Assembly: GCA_038527215.1 (NCBI GenBank)
Contig: JBCBGC010000128.1
Coordinates: 1 to 24,470, forward strand
DNA length: 24,470 bases
DNA from: JAWPMV01 sp038527215
Lineage (GTDB): Bacteria > Bacteroidota > Bacteroidia > J057
Reading direction: 5' to 3'
The position numbers and the translations under genes were made by a program. The notes below the pieces were generated by a model that was not told where the DNA came from, searched no databases, and was given only the letters and a program-made list of their open reading frames with translations. Shown piece by piece: positions 1 through 7,734 of this stretch (position 1 is the first letter of the stretch; each line of letters starts with the position of its first letter).

Positions 1-975
1 CCAGTTGTTGTGCCAGCTTTTGATCACAGCCGGATACTTTTTGCCCCAATTTTGCTCGAGTATATCCAATTGGTGGGCCGCCTGCTGAGCATCCTTTGCC
101 CGATACACTTTTTTGAGTTCAGCCATAAATGGGCGGGTGTCTTTCCAAGCCAGGTACTTCTTTGAGTTGCGGATTTGGTGAATCACGCACAGCTGAACTT
201 CTGTCATCGGATAGATCTGTTCAATGGCATCTGCAAAGCCCGAAAGATTATCAATGCTCGCAATCAGGATATCTTCCAGGCCGCGGCCCTGAAGGTCTGT
301 GAGCACCTGCATCCAGAACTTGGCACTTTCCCCCCCAGCCAAGCCTAAATACAGCCCCAGCACCTCCTTATACCCTTCCTGAGTGATCCCAATGATGCAA
401 TAGACTGCCTTTTTGACTACTCTACCATCCTCCCGAACTTTGTAGTGGATGGCATCTAAAAAGACAAAGGGATACACCGATTCCAAAGGACGGGTTTGCC
501 ACTCGCGCAGAAGGGGAAGCACTTTGTCGGTTACCCGGCTGATCGTAGTAGGAGACATCTCTACTCCATAAATGCGCTTGAGCTGTTCGTGAATATCATT
601 GTAACTTGAGCCCCGGGCGTAGAGATAAATGATCTGCTCATCCAGACCCGTATTCAACTTCCGTTGACGTTTCTCGATAATCTGGGGGTTGAAACTCCCA
701 TCACGATCCCGAGGCGGCTCAATCTCGAGCATCCCTGCCTCGCTACGAACTCGCTTTTTCCCGTGGCCATTGCGCCGATTGGGCGGATCACGCTCGGCTA
801 GATGGGCATCCATTTCGCCCTCAAGACTCGCTTGAATGAACTCCTGCATTAAGGGCGCTAGGATCCCATCAACTCCCCCCAGGCTCTCGCCTGCCTGCAG
901 CCGAGAGATCGCTTCTGATTTAAAGGCCTCAAAATCAAAGGCTGATTGATTGGGTTTCTCTTTTTTCTTTTTCAT
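1..975 (-). CDS. IS256-family (mutator-type) transposase, C-terminus missing at window edge
   Basis: This is a DDE transposase that would move the surrounding IS element. I translated 325 uninterrupted codons from ATG at 975 to base 1, starting MKKKKEKPNQ. Family landmarks are visible: an N-terminal region with GEMDAHL and RRNGHGKK (about residues 53-74), a first catalytic Asp in FLDAIHYK (D174), a second in IASIDNLSGF (D242), and the C-x-x-H-x-x-R signature after it (C263, H266, R269). The last residues, SWHNNW, are typical of the stretch before the catalytic Glu, which lies outside the window. Family members are usually about 390-410 residues, so roughly 70-80 are missing. No stop or frameshift is seen, so it may be functional if the rest is intact. 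Confidence 0.93.
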   Translation of the reverse strand, partial: MKKKKEKPNQSAFDFEAFKSEAISRLQAGESLGGVDGILAPLMQEFIQASLEGEMDAHLAERDPPNRRNGHGKKRVRSEAGMLEIEPPRDRDGSFNPQIIEKRQRKLNTGLDEQIIYLYARGSSYNDIHEQLKRIYGVEMSPTTISRVTDKVLPLLREWQTRPLESVYPFVFLDAIHYKVREDGRVVKKAVYCIIGITQEGYKEVLGLYLGLAGGESAKFWMQVLTDLQGRGLEDILIASIDNLSGFADAIEQIYPMTEVQLCVIHQIRNSKKYLAWKDTRPFMAELKKVYRAKDAQQAAHQLDILEQNWGKKYPAVIKSWHNNW

Positions 976-1037
976 TGTCAATAGGCTTTTGCTAAGTTAG
1001 ACTATTGACACACTTTTTGGAATACCCTCACATTGTG
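1..1037 (-). mobile_element. IS256-family insertion sequence, partial (transposase 5' end and one terminus)
   Basis: The element contains the transposase gene plus about 60 bases upstream of it. The sequence just outside the gene (about 1003-1037, read on the minus strand as GAGGGTATTCCAAAAAGTGT followed by GTCAATAG) looks like an IS terminal inverted repeat. The other terminus lies beyond base 1, so neither the exact boundary nor a target duplication can be confirmed. The outer edge near 1037 is an estimate, give or take about 10 bases. Confidence 0.6.
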
Positions 1038-1199
1038 TAGCCTTTCCATTAACCCCAACCCTCCAACCACCATCACAACTCATCCGGCTACCGTATATTT
1101 CCCTCCCAAAAGCTAAGCCATAGCCTGCTTCCAACCTTTAGCTCCCTACCTTCTCTTTTGAAATAACACCAGCAGGTCTCCAGCAGAAAGTTTCTTTAC

Positions 1200-2255
1200 A
1201 TGCGTAACGCTCCTTTCATCTGCATTTTCCTCCTTAGCCTGACCGCCTGGTCCTGCACCGATCATTTCGCAGGGCCAAGAGACCCCATCCCAGGTTCCTG
1301 CACCATCTTTTCGGCTTCCATGGGGGGAAAGGTCTTGTTTGGCAATAATGAGGACTATCATGTGCCGGATACCTATATCTGGACCGAACCAGCCGAGGAG
1401 GGCCAACTGGGCTGTCTCTACCTGGGCTTTAAGGACTATGCCCATCAGGGCGGCATCAATGAGAAGGGCTTGTGCTTCGACGCCAATGCCTTGCCGGCTG
1501 CTCCCTTAAATCCTCACTCCGAACTCCCAGCTGCGCCCCGGTATCCGGCTCCCTTTGAGGCATATACCATGTGGGCGCCGGTGATGATGTTGAGAAAAGC
1601 CGCTACGGTGGAAGAGGTGATCCAATTGGCGGTGCAGTACCAGCGAGAAAACTGGTATCCCATTTCCGGAGGCTTGAAGTACCAATTGAATTTCGCAGAT
1701 GCGACCGGGGATGGGGTGGTCATCAGTGTGGACGAAAGCGGGGAACTGTTTTTTACCCGCAAAAAACCGGAGGACCGCTATCTCATTTCCACCAATTTTA
1801 ACCGAGCCAATCCCGACAATGCCTTGGAATATCCTTGTGTGCGCTACGAGAAAACCCAACAAATGCTGGATGGCCTATCTTCGGATGCGGACTTTACCCC
1901 GGATTTCGTGAAAAACATCCTGGAAGCGGTGCATCAGGAAGGCCTTTTTTCCCGTACCCTTTATTCCAACATTTTCGACCTCACGGCAGGCAAACTGTAT
2001 CTATACCATGGGCACCAATACGATGAAGAAGTAGTGCTGGATATTGCAGCAGAATTAGCCAAGGAAGCCTATGTCAAACCCATCGAGGAACTGTTCTCGG
2101 AAGGAACCGTAAACCAAGCCAGACAGGCATATCGCTGGCAGATATTTTTGCTGGGTTCCCAGATCGTGGGCCTAAGTCTGTTGATTTTTGGGCTGGTATT
2201 TTGGCGGAAGCAGCGAAGGAGGAAGATGCAGGCATCAGGCTATAAGGAAAGATAA
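1200..2255 (+). CDS. Membrane-anchored Ntn hydrolase of the C45/linear amide C-N hydrolase (choloylglycine hydrolase-like) type
   Basis: 351 residues. The first ~19 residues are a hydrophobic export signal ending LTAWSC, which could be a loose lipobox. Cys34 in GSCTIFSAS followed by GNNEDY (48-53) is the layout of Ntn hydrolases that cleave themselves so that the Cys becomes the N-terminal nucleophile. Further family-like pieces are STNFNRANPDN and LYSNIFDL near the C-terminal half. A single transmembrane helix (about 316-337) followed by RKQRRRKMQ would hold the catalytic domain outside the cytoplasmic membrane. Known relatives hydrolyse linear amides such as bile-salt or acyl-amine bonds; the substrate here cannot be read. 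The C-terminal anchor is unusual for the family. It has no operon partner: an IS lies upstream and a gene remnant downstream. Confidence 0.75.
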   Translation: MRNAPFICIFLLSLTAWSCTDHFAGPRDPIPGSCTIFSASMGGKVLFGNNEDYHVPDTYIWTEPAEEGQLGCLYLGFKDYAHQGGINEKGLCFDANALPAAPLNPHSELPAAPRYPAPFEAYTMWAPVMMLRKAATVEEVIQLAVQYQRENWYPISGGLKYQLNFADATGDGVVISVDESGELFFTRKKPEDRYLISTNFNRANPDNALEYPCVRYEKTQQMLDGLSSDADFTPDFVKNILEAVHQEGLFSRTLYSNIFDLTAGKLYLYHGHQYDEEVVLDIAAELAKEAYVKPIEELFSEGTVNQARQAYRWQIFLLGSQIVGLSLLIFGLVFWRKQRRRKMQASGYKER

Positions 2256-2301
2256 TCTAAGACCTGCCTGGCCATTCATTAACCAAAAAACACGATAAAT
2301 C

Positions 2302-2675
2302 GTGCTACAAAGAACAAGCATAAGCTATTTGGCTTATTTAGGCGAAAATGATAGACGAAGTATCCGTATTTCCTTTGACAATGGGAATTCCCTAAGTGAC
2401 AAAGTCAAAAAATACCAATCAGGAGAAAACCTTGGCCAAATGGAGTTTGCCCGGATGAGAAAAGCGATTATTTCTTAAACCAATGTGTTTCATTTGAATT
2501 ATTCCATGAATATGGAAATGGGTCGAATTGGATAATAACTCCAGACCTTGAGGTGATGTTGGTTTATTATCAAGATTCTACTGTATACAAATATTCAGAT
2601 GAGGACTTGGGTCTAAGGGGGCCAAGCATTCATTACGCATGTAAACACTTTGATTTCAAAGGAAATTTAACATAG
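2302..2675 (+). pseudogene. Remnant of an unknown small protein gene, frameshifted
   Basis: Two coding-like stretches in different frames follow each other. The first runs from GTG at 2302 to TAA at 2476-2478 and includes ISYLAYLGENDRRSIRIS and LSDKVKKYQSGENLGQMEFA. The second is open from 2400 to TAG at 2673-2675 and includes DYFLNQCVSFELFHEYGNG and NWIITPDLEVMLVYYQDSTV. Composition and residue use look protein-like in each, and a single-base shift between about 2440 and 2476 would join them into one product of about 120 residues. I do not recognise the family. The patch is AT-rich compared with neighbours. The start codon is uncertain. A CACGAT-AA-ATCGTG hairpin at 2291-2304 overlaps the proposed GTG. 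Confidence 0.4.
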
Positions 2676-2757
2676 TATACGGTGTGCAACAAGGTATAAA
2701 GTGCATAGCCATCCTTCAGGATGACAACACACCATATACAGACCGTTGTATGCAACC
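2676..2757. repeat. attC-like imperfect palindrome between two AT-rich ORFs
   Basis: The segment folds back on itself. The centre is CATCC-TTCA-GGATG (about 2709-2722). Outward there are further matching blocks: GGTATA against TATACAGAC, and GTGTGCAAC near 2683-2691 against GTTGTATGCAAC at 2745-2757. It begins directly after the stop of the remnant gene and ends about 20 bases before the next ATG. This placement and imperfect pairing resemble integron cassette recombination sites, but the classic GTTRRRY core is not met. Confidence 0.35.
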
Positions 2758-2775
2758 AAAAGAATAAAACCCAAG

Positions 2776-3252
2776 ATGAAAAATCCGTTTTCTAAGAAAT
2801 TGATAAAAATCGGGAAATGGTTAATTGGAATCTTTATAGGCTTCAACATCCTCCTATATTTTATAGGACGATTTGATATGAAAAATACCATTGAAGAAAA
2901 AAGTGGCATTCAAGTATCAGTTTTTTTCAAAACAATTGAAAATGATGTGTTTCATACGCCTGGTGCATTTGATAGTGATTACACTTGGAATTTCAAAATA
3001 AAAGTAAGTGAATCGGACTTTGAAGCTATCTCAACTCAAATTGAAAATTCTACATTTTTTAATGCTAAGGGTGGGTATAATTTTGCAGAACCAATTTATG
3101 ACTCTTTAAGAGTGCATAATCTTAAAGGATTTTGGACATCAGAGGGAAGTTTTTATAAATTTTATGAAGCAGAGGAAGAATGGGGAGAAAGAACCGAAAT
3201 CGAAATTGATAAAAAGGAACGTTCAATAAAAGTGCATTTAGCGCATCTTTAA
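2776..3252 (+). CDS. Small membrane-anchored protein of unknown function
   Basis: I start at ATG 2776 (MKNPFSKKLIKIGKWLIG), giving 158 residues. An in-frame TTG at 2746 would add ten residues, but it lies inside the attC-like palindrome and is unlikely to be used. One transmembrane helix is visible (about residues 14-32, WLIGIFIGFNILLYFIG) after a Lys-rich N-terminus, followed by an outward-facing domain of about 120 residues with no Cys and no motif I recognise. The C-terminus is rich in Lys and Glu. Base use is clearly more AT-rich than the flanking genes, which together with the palindrome upstream suggests an acquired cassette. Function unknown; single-gene unit. Confidence 0.7.
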   Translation: MKNPFSKKLIKIGKWLIGIFIGFNILLYFIGRFDMKNTIEEKSGIQVSVFFKTIENDVFHTPGAFDSDYTWNFKIKVSESDFEAISTQIENSTFFNAKGGYNFAEPIYDSLRVHNLKGFWTSEGSFYKFYEAEEEWGERTEIEIDKKERSIKVHLAHL

Positions 3253-3448
3253 AAGTGGAAAAGGCCGCATACGACGTAGGCTACTGAACCACACTCCTCA
3301 ATGCCCGCATAACTCCCTAGCCAGCCCGTCCTCCGCAAAGATTGATTAAATGTCCATGTTAAGGATAGAATGATCCATTCTTTTGAAGGACCTTCCAGCC
3401 TAGTTTTGTCATAGTTAATTCAATAATCCAAAACTAATTGTTAACGAC
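3253..3448. other. Intergenic region with a short palindrome
   Basis: About 196 bases without a gene. The only structure seen is AGAATG-ATC-CATTCT at 3367-3381, about 70 bases before the ABM gene, which could be an operator. I could not place a convincing TTTG/TAnnTTTG promoter here. Confidence 0.3.
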
Positions 3449-3757
3449 ATGGTAAATTTAGAGAAACTAGGTCTGTTTGTGATCCTCAAAGCCAAATCCG
3501 AGAAAGCGACTGAAGTAAAACAGTTCTTATTAGGGGGGTTGGAACTGGCGGAGCAAGAACAAGAGACTAAGTCCTGGTATGCGTTTCAAATGGATGAAAC
3601 CACCTTTGGTATCTTTGATACCTTTGAGCATGAAAAGGGTCGTGAAGCCCATCTTAATGGAAAGATCGCAGAAGCACTTATGCGACATGCCGGTGATCTT
3701 TTGGTCGATTTTCAAGTTGCTGACATTAAGAAATTTAATGTATTGGCAGCTAAGTAA
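3449..3757 (+). CDS. Antibiotic biosynthesis monooxygenase (ABM) domain protein, YgiN-like
   Basis: 102 residues, a full-length single ABM (ferredoxin-like dimeric alpha/beta barrel) domain. Visible features are the opening strand GLFVILKAKSEKATEVKQFL, the middle WYAFQMDETTFGIFDTFEHE with the family's F-x-F-D-T-F pattern, and REAHLNGKIAEALM where the family has an H-L helix. Members act on quinones or polyketide-like aromatics without cofactor, or serve as small stress-linked dimers; the substrate here is unknown. The protein is soluble and cytoplasmic. It sits directly before an AraC regulator on the same strand, separated by a perfect hairpin, so the regulator may control it. Confidence 0.8.
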   Translation: MVNLEKLGLFVILKAKSEKATEVKQFLLGGLELAEQEQETKSWYAFQMDETTFGIFDTFEHEKGREAHLNGKIAEALMRHAGDLLVDFQVADIKKFNVLAAK

Positions 3758-3788
3758 GTTCTTGGAGAAAAGTAAAACCCTGGCAGGT

Positions 3789-3819
3789 CTCGCAAAATAC
3801 AATTTCTGTATTTTGCGAG
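3789..3819. terminator. Perfect 13-bp hairpin between ABM gene and AraC gene
   Basis: CTCGCAAAATACA (3789-3801), loop ATTTC, TGTATTTTGCGAG (3807-3819). Every base of the arms pairs. It lies 32 bases after the ABM stop. No T-run follows, so it is either a terminator of a weak type, an mRNA 3' stabiliser, or a dyad operator for the AraC protein encoded 25 bases downstream. Confidence 0.5.
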
Positions 3820-3843
3820 CCTTAAATATGAATAAGGTTGTCT

Positions 3844-4713
3844 ATGCTAATGGAAGAGATTAATTCTACCATACTGACTAAGGAAACAAATGAGCTTGCA
3901 TTGAAATTGACTTCTTTCAGGAATTTGAATGCATTTGATCATATAGTTCGCTTCAATTATTATTCTATCATTTTAATCAAAGATGGAGGATTAAATCTGA
4001 AAATAGGCTTGGGAGAAGCTAGCATATCTCCCAACATTGCCATCTGCGTATCACCTTATCAATCATTTATGATGACGAGTGAAGAGCAGGTTCATGGTTA
4101 TATGCTTAATTTTCATCCGGATTTTTTCTGTACTTATCGGCATCAAAATGAGATAGAAACCGAAGGAATCCTTTTTAATAATTTCTCCTCCGTTCCCTAT
4201 TTCCCCGTCTCTAATCTTTCATCCTTGATTAATGATTTCCTAAAAATGAACTCGGAAATCCTAGAGAATCAAGTGGGGATTCATGAGGTGCTGATTTCCG
4301 CCTTGAAGATATTTTTAATCAAATTGATACGAGAAAAGGGGCCAGCGCATAAAACTTCTTTTACAAGAGTTAAGGAAAAGCCACTCCTGTTACAAAAAAT
4401 AGCTGATTGCATTGAAATGAATTATAAGGAGCTGCATACGGCTGGCGAATATGCCAAACTTCTATTTGTGACTCCTCAGCAACTGAACAAGATTGTAAAA
4501 TCGCATTTGAATATATCATTATCCCAAATGATCGTAAATCGAATTATGATAGAAGCAAAGAGAGAGCTGTACTTAACTTCCAAGGCGGTTAAGGAAATCT
4601 CTAACGAGTTGGGATATAAGGATGAATTCTATTTTAGCAGAGTTTTTAAGAGACAAGTAGGCGTATCTCCAAAATTTTATAGAGAAACTGTCGGATTTGC
4701 AAAAATGGAGTAA
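3844..4713 (+). CDS. AraC-family transcriptional regulator
   Basis: 289 residues from ATG 3844 (MLMEEINST); ATG 3850 is equally possible. The N-terminal ~180 residues form a cupin-like sensing region, with a pattern common in Bacteroidota AraC proteins (FDHIVRFNYYSIILIKDGG, then VHGYMLNFHPDFFC). The C-terminal ~100 residues carry two helix-turn-helix units, seen in AGEYAKLLFVTPQQLNKIVK and VKEISNELGYKDEFYFSRVF followed by KRQVGVSPKFYRE. It is more AT-rich than most genes of the window. The likely target is the ABM gene just upstream or its own promoter, with the 3789-3819 hairpin a candidate site. The ligand is unknown. Confidence 0.9.
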   Translation: MLMEEINSTILTKETNELALKLTSFRNLNAFDHIVRFNYYSIILIKDGGLNLKIGLGEASISPNIAICVSPYQSFMMTSEEQVHGYMLNFHPDFFCTYRHQNEIETEGILFNNFSSVPYFPVSNLSSLINDFLKMNSEILENQVGIHEVLISALKIFLIKLIREKGPAHKTSFTRVKEKPLLLQKIADCIEMNYKELHTAGEYAKLLFVTPQQLNKIVKSHLNISLSQMIVNRIMIEAKRELYLTSKAVKEISNELGYKDEFYFSRVFKRQVGVSPKFYRETVGFAKME

Positions 4714-4891
4714 TGTTATGCCGAGAACACCGTCTAAGCCTCATACTTCCCAATGATCGGTCCGGTGCATAGTCGTAACGTGGGTCGCCAAAGGGTTCCA
4801 TCAAAAGACGTACGTTACAGAATCCATGAAAACCAAAGTGCCGTTTTGCTTGTTTGGATAGAAGCCAGCTAAGCTTAATCAAAATATTGCT

Positions 4892-5518
4892 ATGGTTTCT
4901 CTCCGGATTAGAATTACAGTTTTATGTCTTTTTGGGGGTTTATTTCTTAGTGCTCAAGATACCATAAGGACTCAATATCCCAATACGCAGCAGGCTTGGG
5001 AAAAAATATTTATAGCTGGCCAAAAAGTAGCTGAAAATATATATCACAAAAATGGCACGCCTTGGATGACCTTTCAATACAAAGAGAATAAAACCGAAAA
5101 ATATAAATGGTTCCATGATAACGGTAACCCATTTTTCGAAGCCACCAATGTAGAGGGTAAATTCCAAGGCAGTTATCGGGTTTGGTACGAAAATGGACAA
5201 CTAGCGGAGCAAATAAACTTCGTTGATCATCTAGAAAACGGACGCGCTACCTTCTTTTATCCGAATGGTCAACTCGCTATGAGCGGACAATATGTGATGG
5301 GAAAGATGACAGATGGTTGGCAGTTTTTTGGCCAAGACGGGTCGGCAGCTGATGGTGATTGGCAATGGCAATTTGCTGCGCTTCCTAAGTTCATCCGTAT
5401 GAGCGGATCACTTAACAATGGGGTTCCCATTGGCACGTGGACTTATCGGACTACGGCAACCCCCAAAAATGGTAAGCAAGAAGAGTTATATTGGAATTAC
5501 ACATCCCCTCGAAAGTAA
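4892..5518 (+). CDS. Exported YwqK-type (MORN-like) repeat protein
   Basis: 208 residues. A signal peptide covers residues 1-21 (ITVLCLFGGLFLSA, cleavage before QDTIRT). The mature part is a chain of short beta-hairpin repeats of the form (W/F)(Y/H)xNGxxxxxxxY: IYHKNGTPWMTF, WFHDNGNPFFEA, VWYENGQLAEQI, FFYPNGQLAMSG, then more degenerate WQFFGQDGS. These repeats match the YwqK family, which databases label 'antitoxin' although in Bacteroidota most members are secreted and of unknown role. No toxin-like partner is adjacent, so an antitoxin role is not supported here. Monocistronic; 178 bases separate it from the AraC gene, and these contain an inverted pair GTAACGT (4775-4781) / ACGTTAC (4812-4818). 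Confidence 0.8.
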   Translation: MVSLRIRITVLCLFGGLFLSAQDTIRTQYPNTQQAWEKIFIAGQKVAENIYHKNGTPWMTFQYKENKTEKYKWFHDNGNPFFEATNVEGKFQGSYRVWYENGQLAEQINFVDHLENGRATFFYPNGQLAMSGQYVMGKMTDGWQFFGQDGSAADGDWQWQFAALPKFIRMSGSLNNGVPIGTWTYRTTATPKNGKQEELYWNYTSPRK

Positions 5519-5727
5519 AGACAGGATAAATTGGGAAGTCTTATTTTTTGATATTCTCTTTTTGTCGCATCAGCCGAAACCAGAACCAACCCCTTGCGGT
5601 ATTTGGGGAGTAGATCACGCCTCTCTATTCTTCTATTGTTGAATATTTTCCCGTGGGCTGACCCGGGCTGCTCAAGAATTGAAGCTGAAAAAACTGGTGC
5701 AGGCTTAGCATGCGGGAAACGCTTTCC

Positions 5728-6447
5728 TCAGATCACCCATTCTTCCAATCTTTTCAACACCCCCTGTTTATACAGCCGCCCAATGGGAATGAGCTGACCA
5801 CCGACGGTTACGTTGCTTTGGGTAAATCGCTCCACCGCCCGCAAAGCGATGATAAAGGACCGATGTACCCGGATAAAATGCTGGGGTGGGAGCTGTTCTT
5901 CCATCTGGCTGATGGGCTTGAGGGTGATGATTTCGCCTTGGGTGGTTTTGATGCGGAGATGATTTTTGAGGCTTTCCAGGTAAAGGATGTCGGCCAGTTT
6001 GATCTTTACATGTTCGCGGTCGGCTTTGACAAAAATGAAAGGCTCGTCGAGCTCCGGGACTGAAGGAGCAGATGAAGGTACCGAAGGCTGAGGCTGCTGG
6101 GCTCGCCCATAGAGTTTGTCGATGGCTTGCAAAAAGCGGTCAAAAGCAATGGGTTTGACGAGGTAATCCACCACATCCAGTTCGAAGCCTTGCAGGGCGT
6201 ATTCCCGATAGGCAGTGCAGAGAATCACCCAGGGTTTTTTCTTCAAAGACTTGAGAAAAGCCAGTCCATTGAGTTGGGGCATCTGAATATCGAGAAAGAT
6301 TACATCCACCCGCTGCTGTTGTAGCGCCTCAAATCCCTGCATGGCATGGGCATAGCTACCGACCAATTCCAGCTGCGGCAGCTGTTCCAGGTGGCGGGCC
6401 AGGACTTTACGAGCCAAAGGTTCGTCATCGATGATGATGCATTTCAT
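5728..6447 (-). CDS. LytTR-type response regulator
   Basis: 239 residues. The receiver domain occupies residues 1-120, with the acidic pair D7/D8, phospho-acceptor D53 in FLDIQMP, T78 and K98 in LVKPI. A Pro/Ser-rich linker (about 118-133) leads to a LytTR DNA-binding domain (about 137-237) with FIFVKADREHVKIKLADILY, HLRIKTTQGE and FIRVHRSFIIAL. Its ATG overlaps the TGA of the kinase gene by four bases, so the two are translationally coupled. LytTR regulators usually bind paired short direct repeats near promoters; the shared upstream region of the divergent 7735 gene is a reasonable target. Confidence 0.95.
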   Translation of the reverse strand: MKCIIIDDEPLARKVLARHLEQLPQLELVGSYAHAMQGFEALQQQRVDVIFLDIQMPQLNGLAFLKSLKKKPWVILCTAYREYALQGFELDVVDYLVKPIAFDRFLQAIDKLYGRAQQPQPSVPSSAPSVPELDEPFIFVKADREHVKIKLADILYLESLKNHLRIKTTQGEIITLKPISQMEEQLPPQHFIRVHRSFIIALRAVERFTQSNVTVGGQLIPIGRLYKQGVLKRLEEWVI

Positions 6448-7523
6448 GCGGCAGCGGACGTTAACTGGAGCTTAAGATACACGAAAAAGGAAGCATCTTC
6501 CCGGATGCTGAGTTCGTAGCTGTCCGGATATAGCAGGTCCAGGCGACGTTGTACATTCTTCAGGCCGATGCCCTCAGCATAGTCTGTCGCGGTTCTGGTC
6601 GCCTCCGTCTCCACCCGGCTATTTTCTACCTGCAGGTGAAGGGTTGTTTCATCCACCCAGAGATTGAGGCGAATCCAGGGTTCTTCCGTTGCCTGGCTGG
6701 CCCCATGCTTAAAGGCATTTTCCACAAAAGGCAGCAGCAGCAATGGCGCGATGCTTTTGTCAGATAATTCCCCGCTACATTCATAAGCCAGGGCCAGGTT
6801 TTCGCCATAGCGGAGCTTTTCCAAGCTGATATAATCTTCCAAATAGCGGACCTCTTTGGCCAGATCCACCTGGGGTTGGTTGCACTCGTAGAGCATATAA
6901 TTAAGCAAGGCGGAGAGCTTGAGGACCATGTCCGGGGCCTGGGGGGAAGCCTCCAGGGTGAGGGCGTAGAGGTTGTTGAGGGTATTGAACAAAAAGTGCG
7001 GATGCACCTGGGATTTGAGGAGCTGCAGTTCTGCGGCGGTTTTTTCCTGCGCCAGTTGCTGGCGGGAACGCTCATTTTTATACCAATGCTGGAGCAGTTT
7101 GACGGTGGTGCCCAGGGTGGTAATATTGACCAGGATGGTGATTTCGAAAAAAACTTTGATGGCCCAAAAGCCCGAGCCTACGGCTTCGGGATAGTAGCGG
7201 GGATAAATCACATAATAGGTAATGAGGCGATTCCACAAGCCGAAAAAGATCAACCCAGCCAGCAGCCCCCAGAAAAAAGCCCGGTAATGCCTTGGCAGCA
7301 GGTAGCGGGGAATGAGGTAATACATGGCCAGATAGGTCATGAGGATTTTGGCGGGGAGGTAGGCAAACTCCGAAAAGATGGGCTGGGAAACATCATCCTG
7401 GTAGGCGCCCCAGGTAGCGACATTGTAGGCGACAAAGAGCAGCCAGAAGATCAGGTGCCGGAGCAGGCGCGGCCCTTGCCGCTGGGGCTCGAGGAGGAAG
7501 GCGATACCAGCTGACTTGATCAT
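6444..7523 (-). CDS. LytS/YehU-type sensor histidine kinase
   Basis: 359 residues from ATG 7523 (MIKSAGIAFLLEP). An upstream TTG at 7550 would add nine residues. Four transmembrane helices fill the first ~145 residues, joined by short loops, so sensing is probably within or at the membrane. A short coiled coil (about 150-170) leads to the His_kinase domain with QVHPHFLFNTLNNLYAL; the phospho-acceptor is His176. The N box is PFVENAFKHG and the G box is GIGLKNVQRRL. This is the histidine kinase class normally paired with LytTR regulators, as here. It passes phosphate to D53 of the overlapping regulator. The signal is unknown. Confidence 0.95.
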   Translation of the reverse strand: MIKSAGIAFLLEPQRQGPRLLRHLIFWLLFVAYNVATWGAYQDDVSQPIFSEFAYLPAKILMTYLAMYYLIPRYLLPRHYRAFFWGLLAGLIFFGLWNRLITYYVIYPRYYPEAVGSGFWAIKVFFEITILVNITTLGTTVKLLQHWYKNERSRQQLAQEKTAAELQLLKSQVHPHFLFNTLNNLYALTLEASPQAPDMVLKLSALLNYMLYECNQPQVDLAKEVRYLEDYISLEKLRYGENLALAYECSGELSDKSIAPLLLLPFVENAFKHGASQATEEPWIRLNLWVDETTLHLQVENSRVETEATRTATDYAEGIGLKNVQRRLDLLYPDSYELSIREDASFFVYLKLQLTSAAA

Positions 7524-7664
7524 TCTGTAAGATAGGCATTGACGGGGCAAGGGCGGGAGAAAAAGGACGAACGACGGTTTTTTGCTTACAGAAAGCGCTT
7601 TTGCCTGTATCTATTCCATCCAAAAAGAGCAGGGCGCTGTCCGTCCTGAGTCCTCCTGTCATTA

Positions 7665-7695
7665 GGCATTTTTTCCGAAAAGAAGAAAAAAAGCC
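7665..7695. promoter_or_regulatory. A/T-rich hairpin in the divergent upstream region
   Basis: GGCATTTTTTC (7665-7675) pairs with GAAAAAAAGCC (7685-7695) with one mismatch and a 9-base loop. It lies 40 bases before the start of the 763-residue protein, between it and the kinase gene. It could terminate stray transcription or sit in the leader; role unproven. Confidence 0.3.
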
Positions 7696-7734
7696 GCCTA
7701 CCTTCCCGGCACTTCACGCCTAATACCTGTTTCT

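Noticed and set aside
4714..4891. Minus-strand ORF with MEPFGDPRYDYAPDRSLGS
   Set aside because: No start signal, no recognised family, and it overlaps the end of the AraC gene. It could be a decayed fragment, but nothing supports a gene.
4892..5518. YwqK protein as an antitoxin of a toxin-antitoxin pair
   Set aside because: It has a signal peptide and no adjacent toxin-like gene; the database label does not apply here on present evidence.
6876..7514. Plus-strand open frame of 212 codons
   Set aside because: Antisense shadow of the histidine kinase gene, which has all its motifs.
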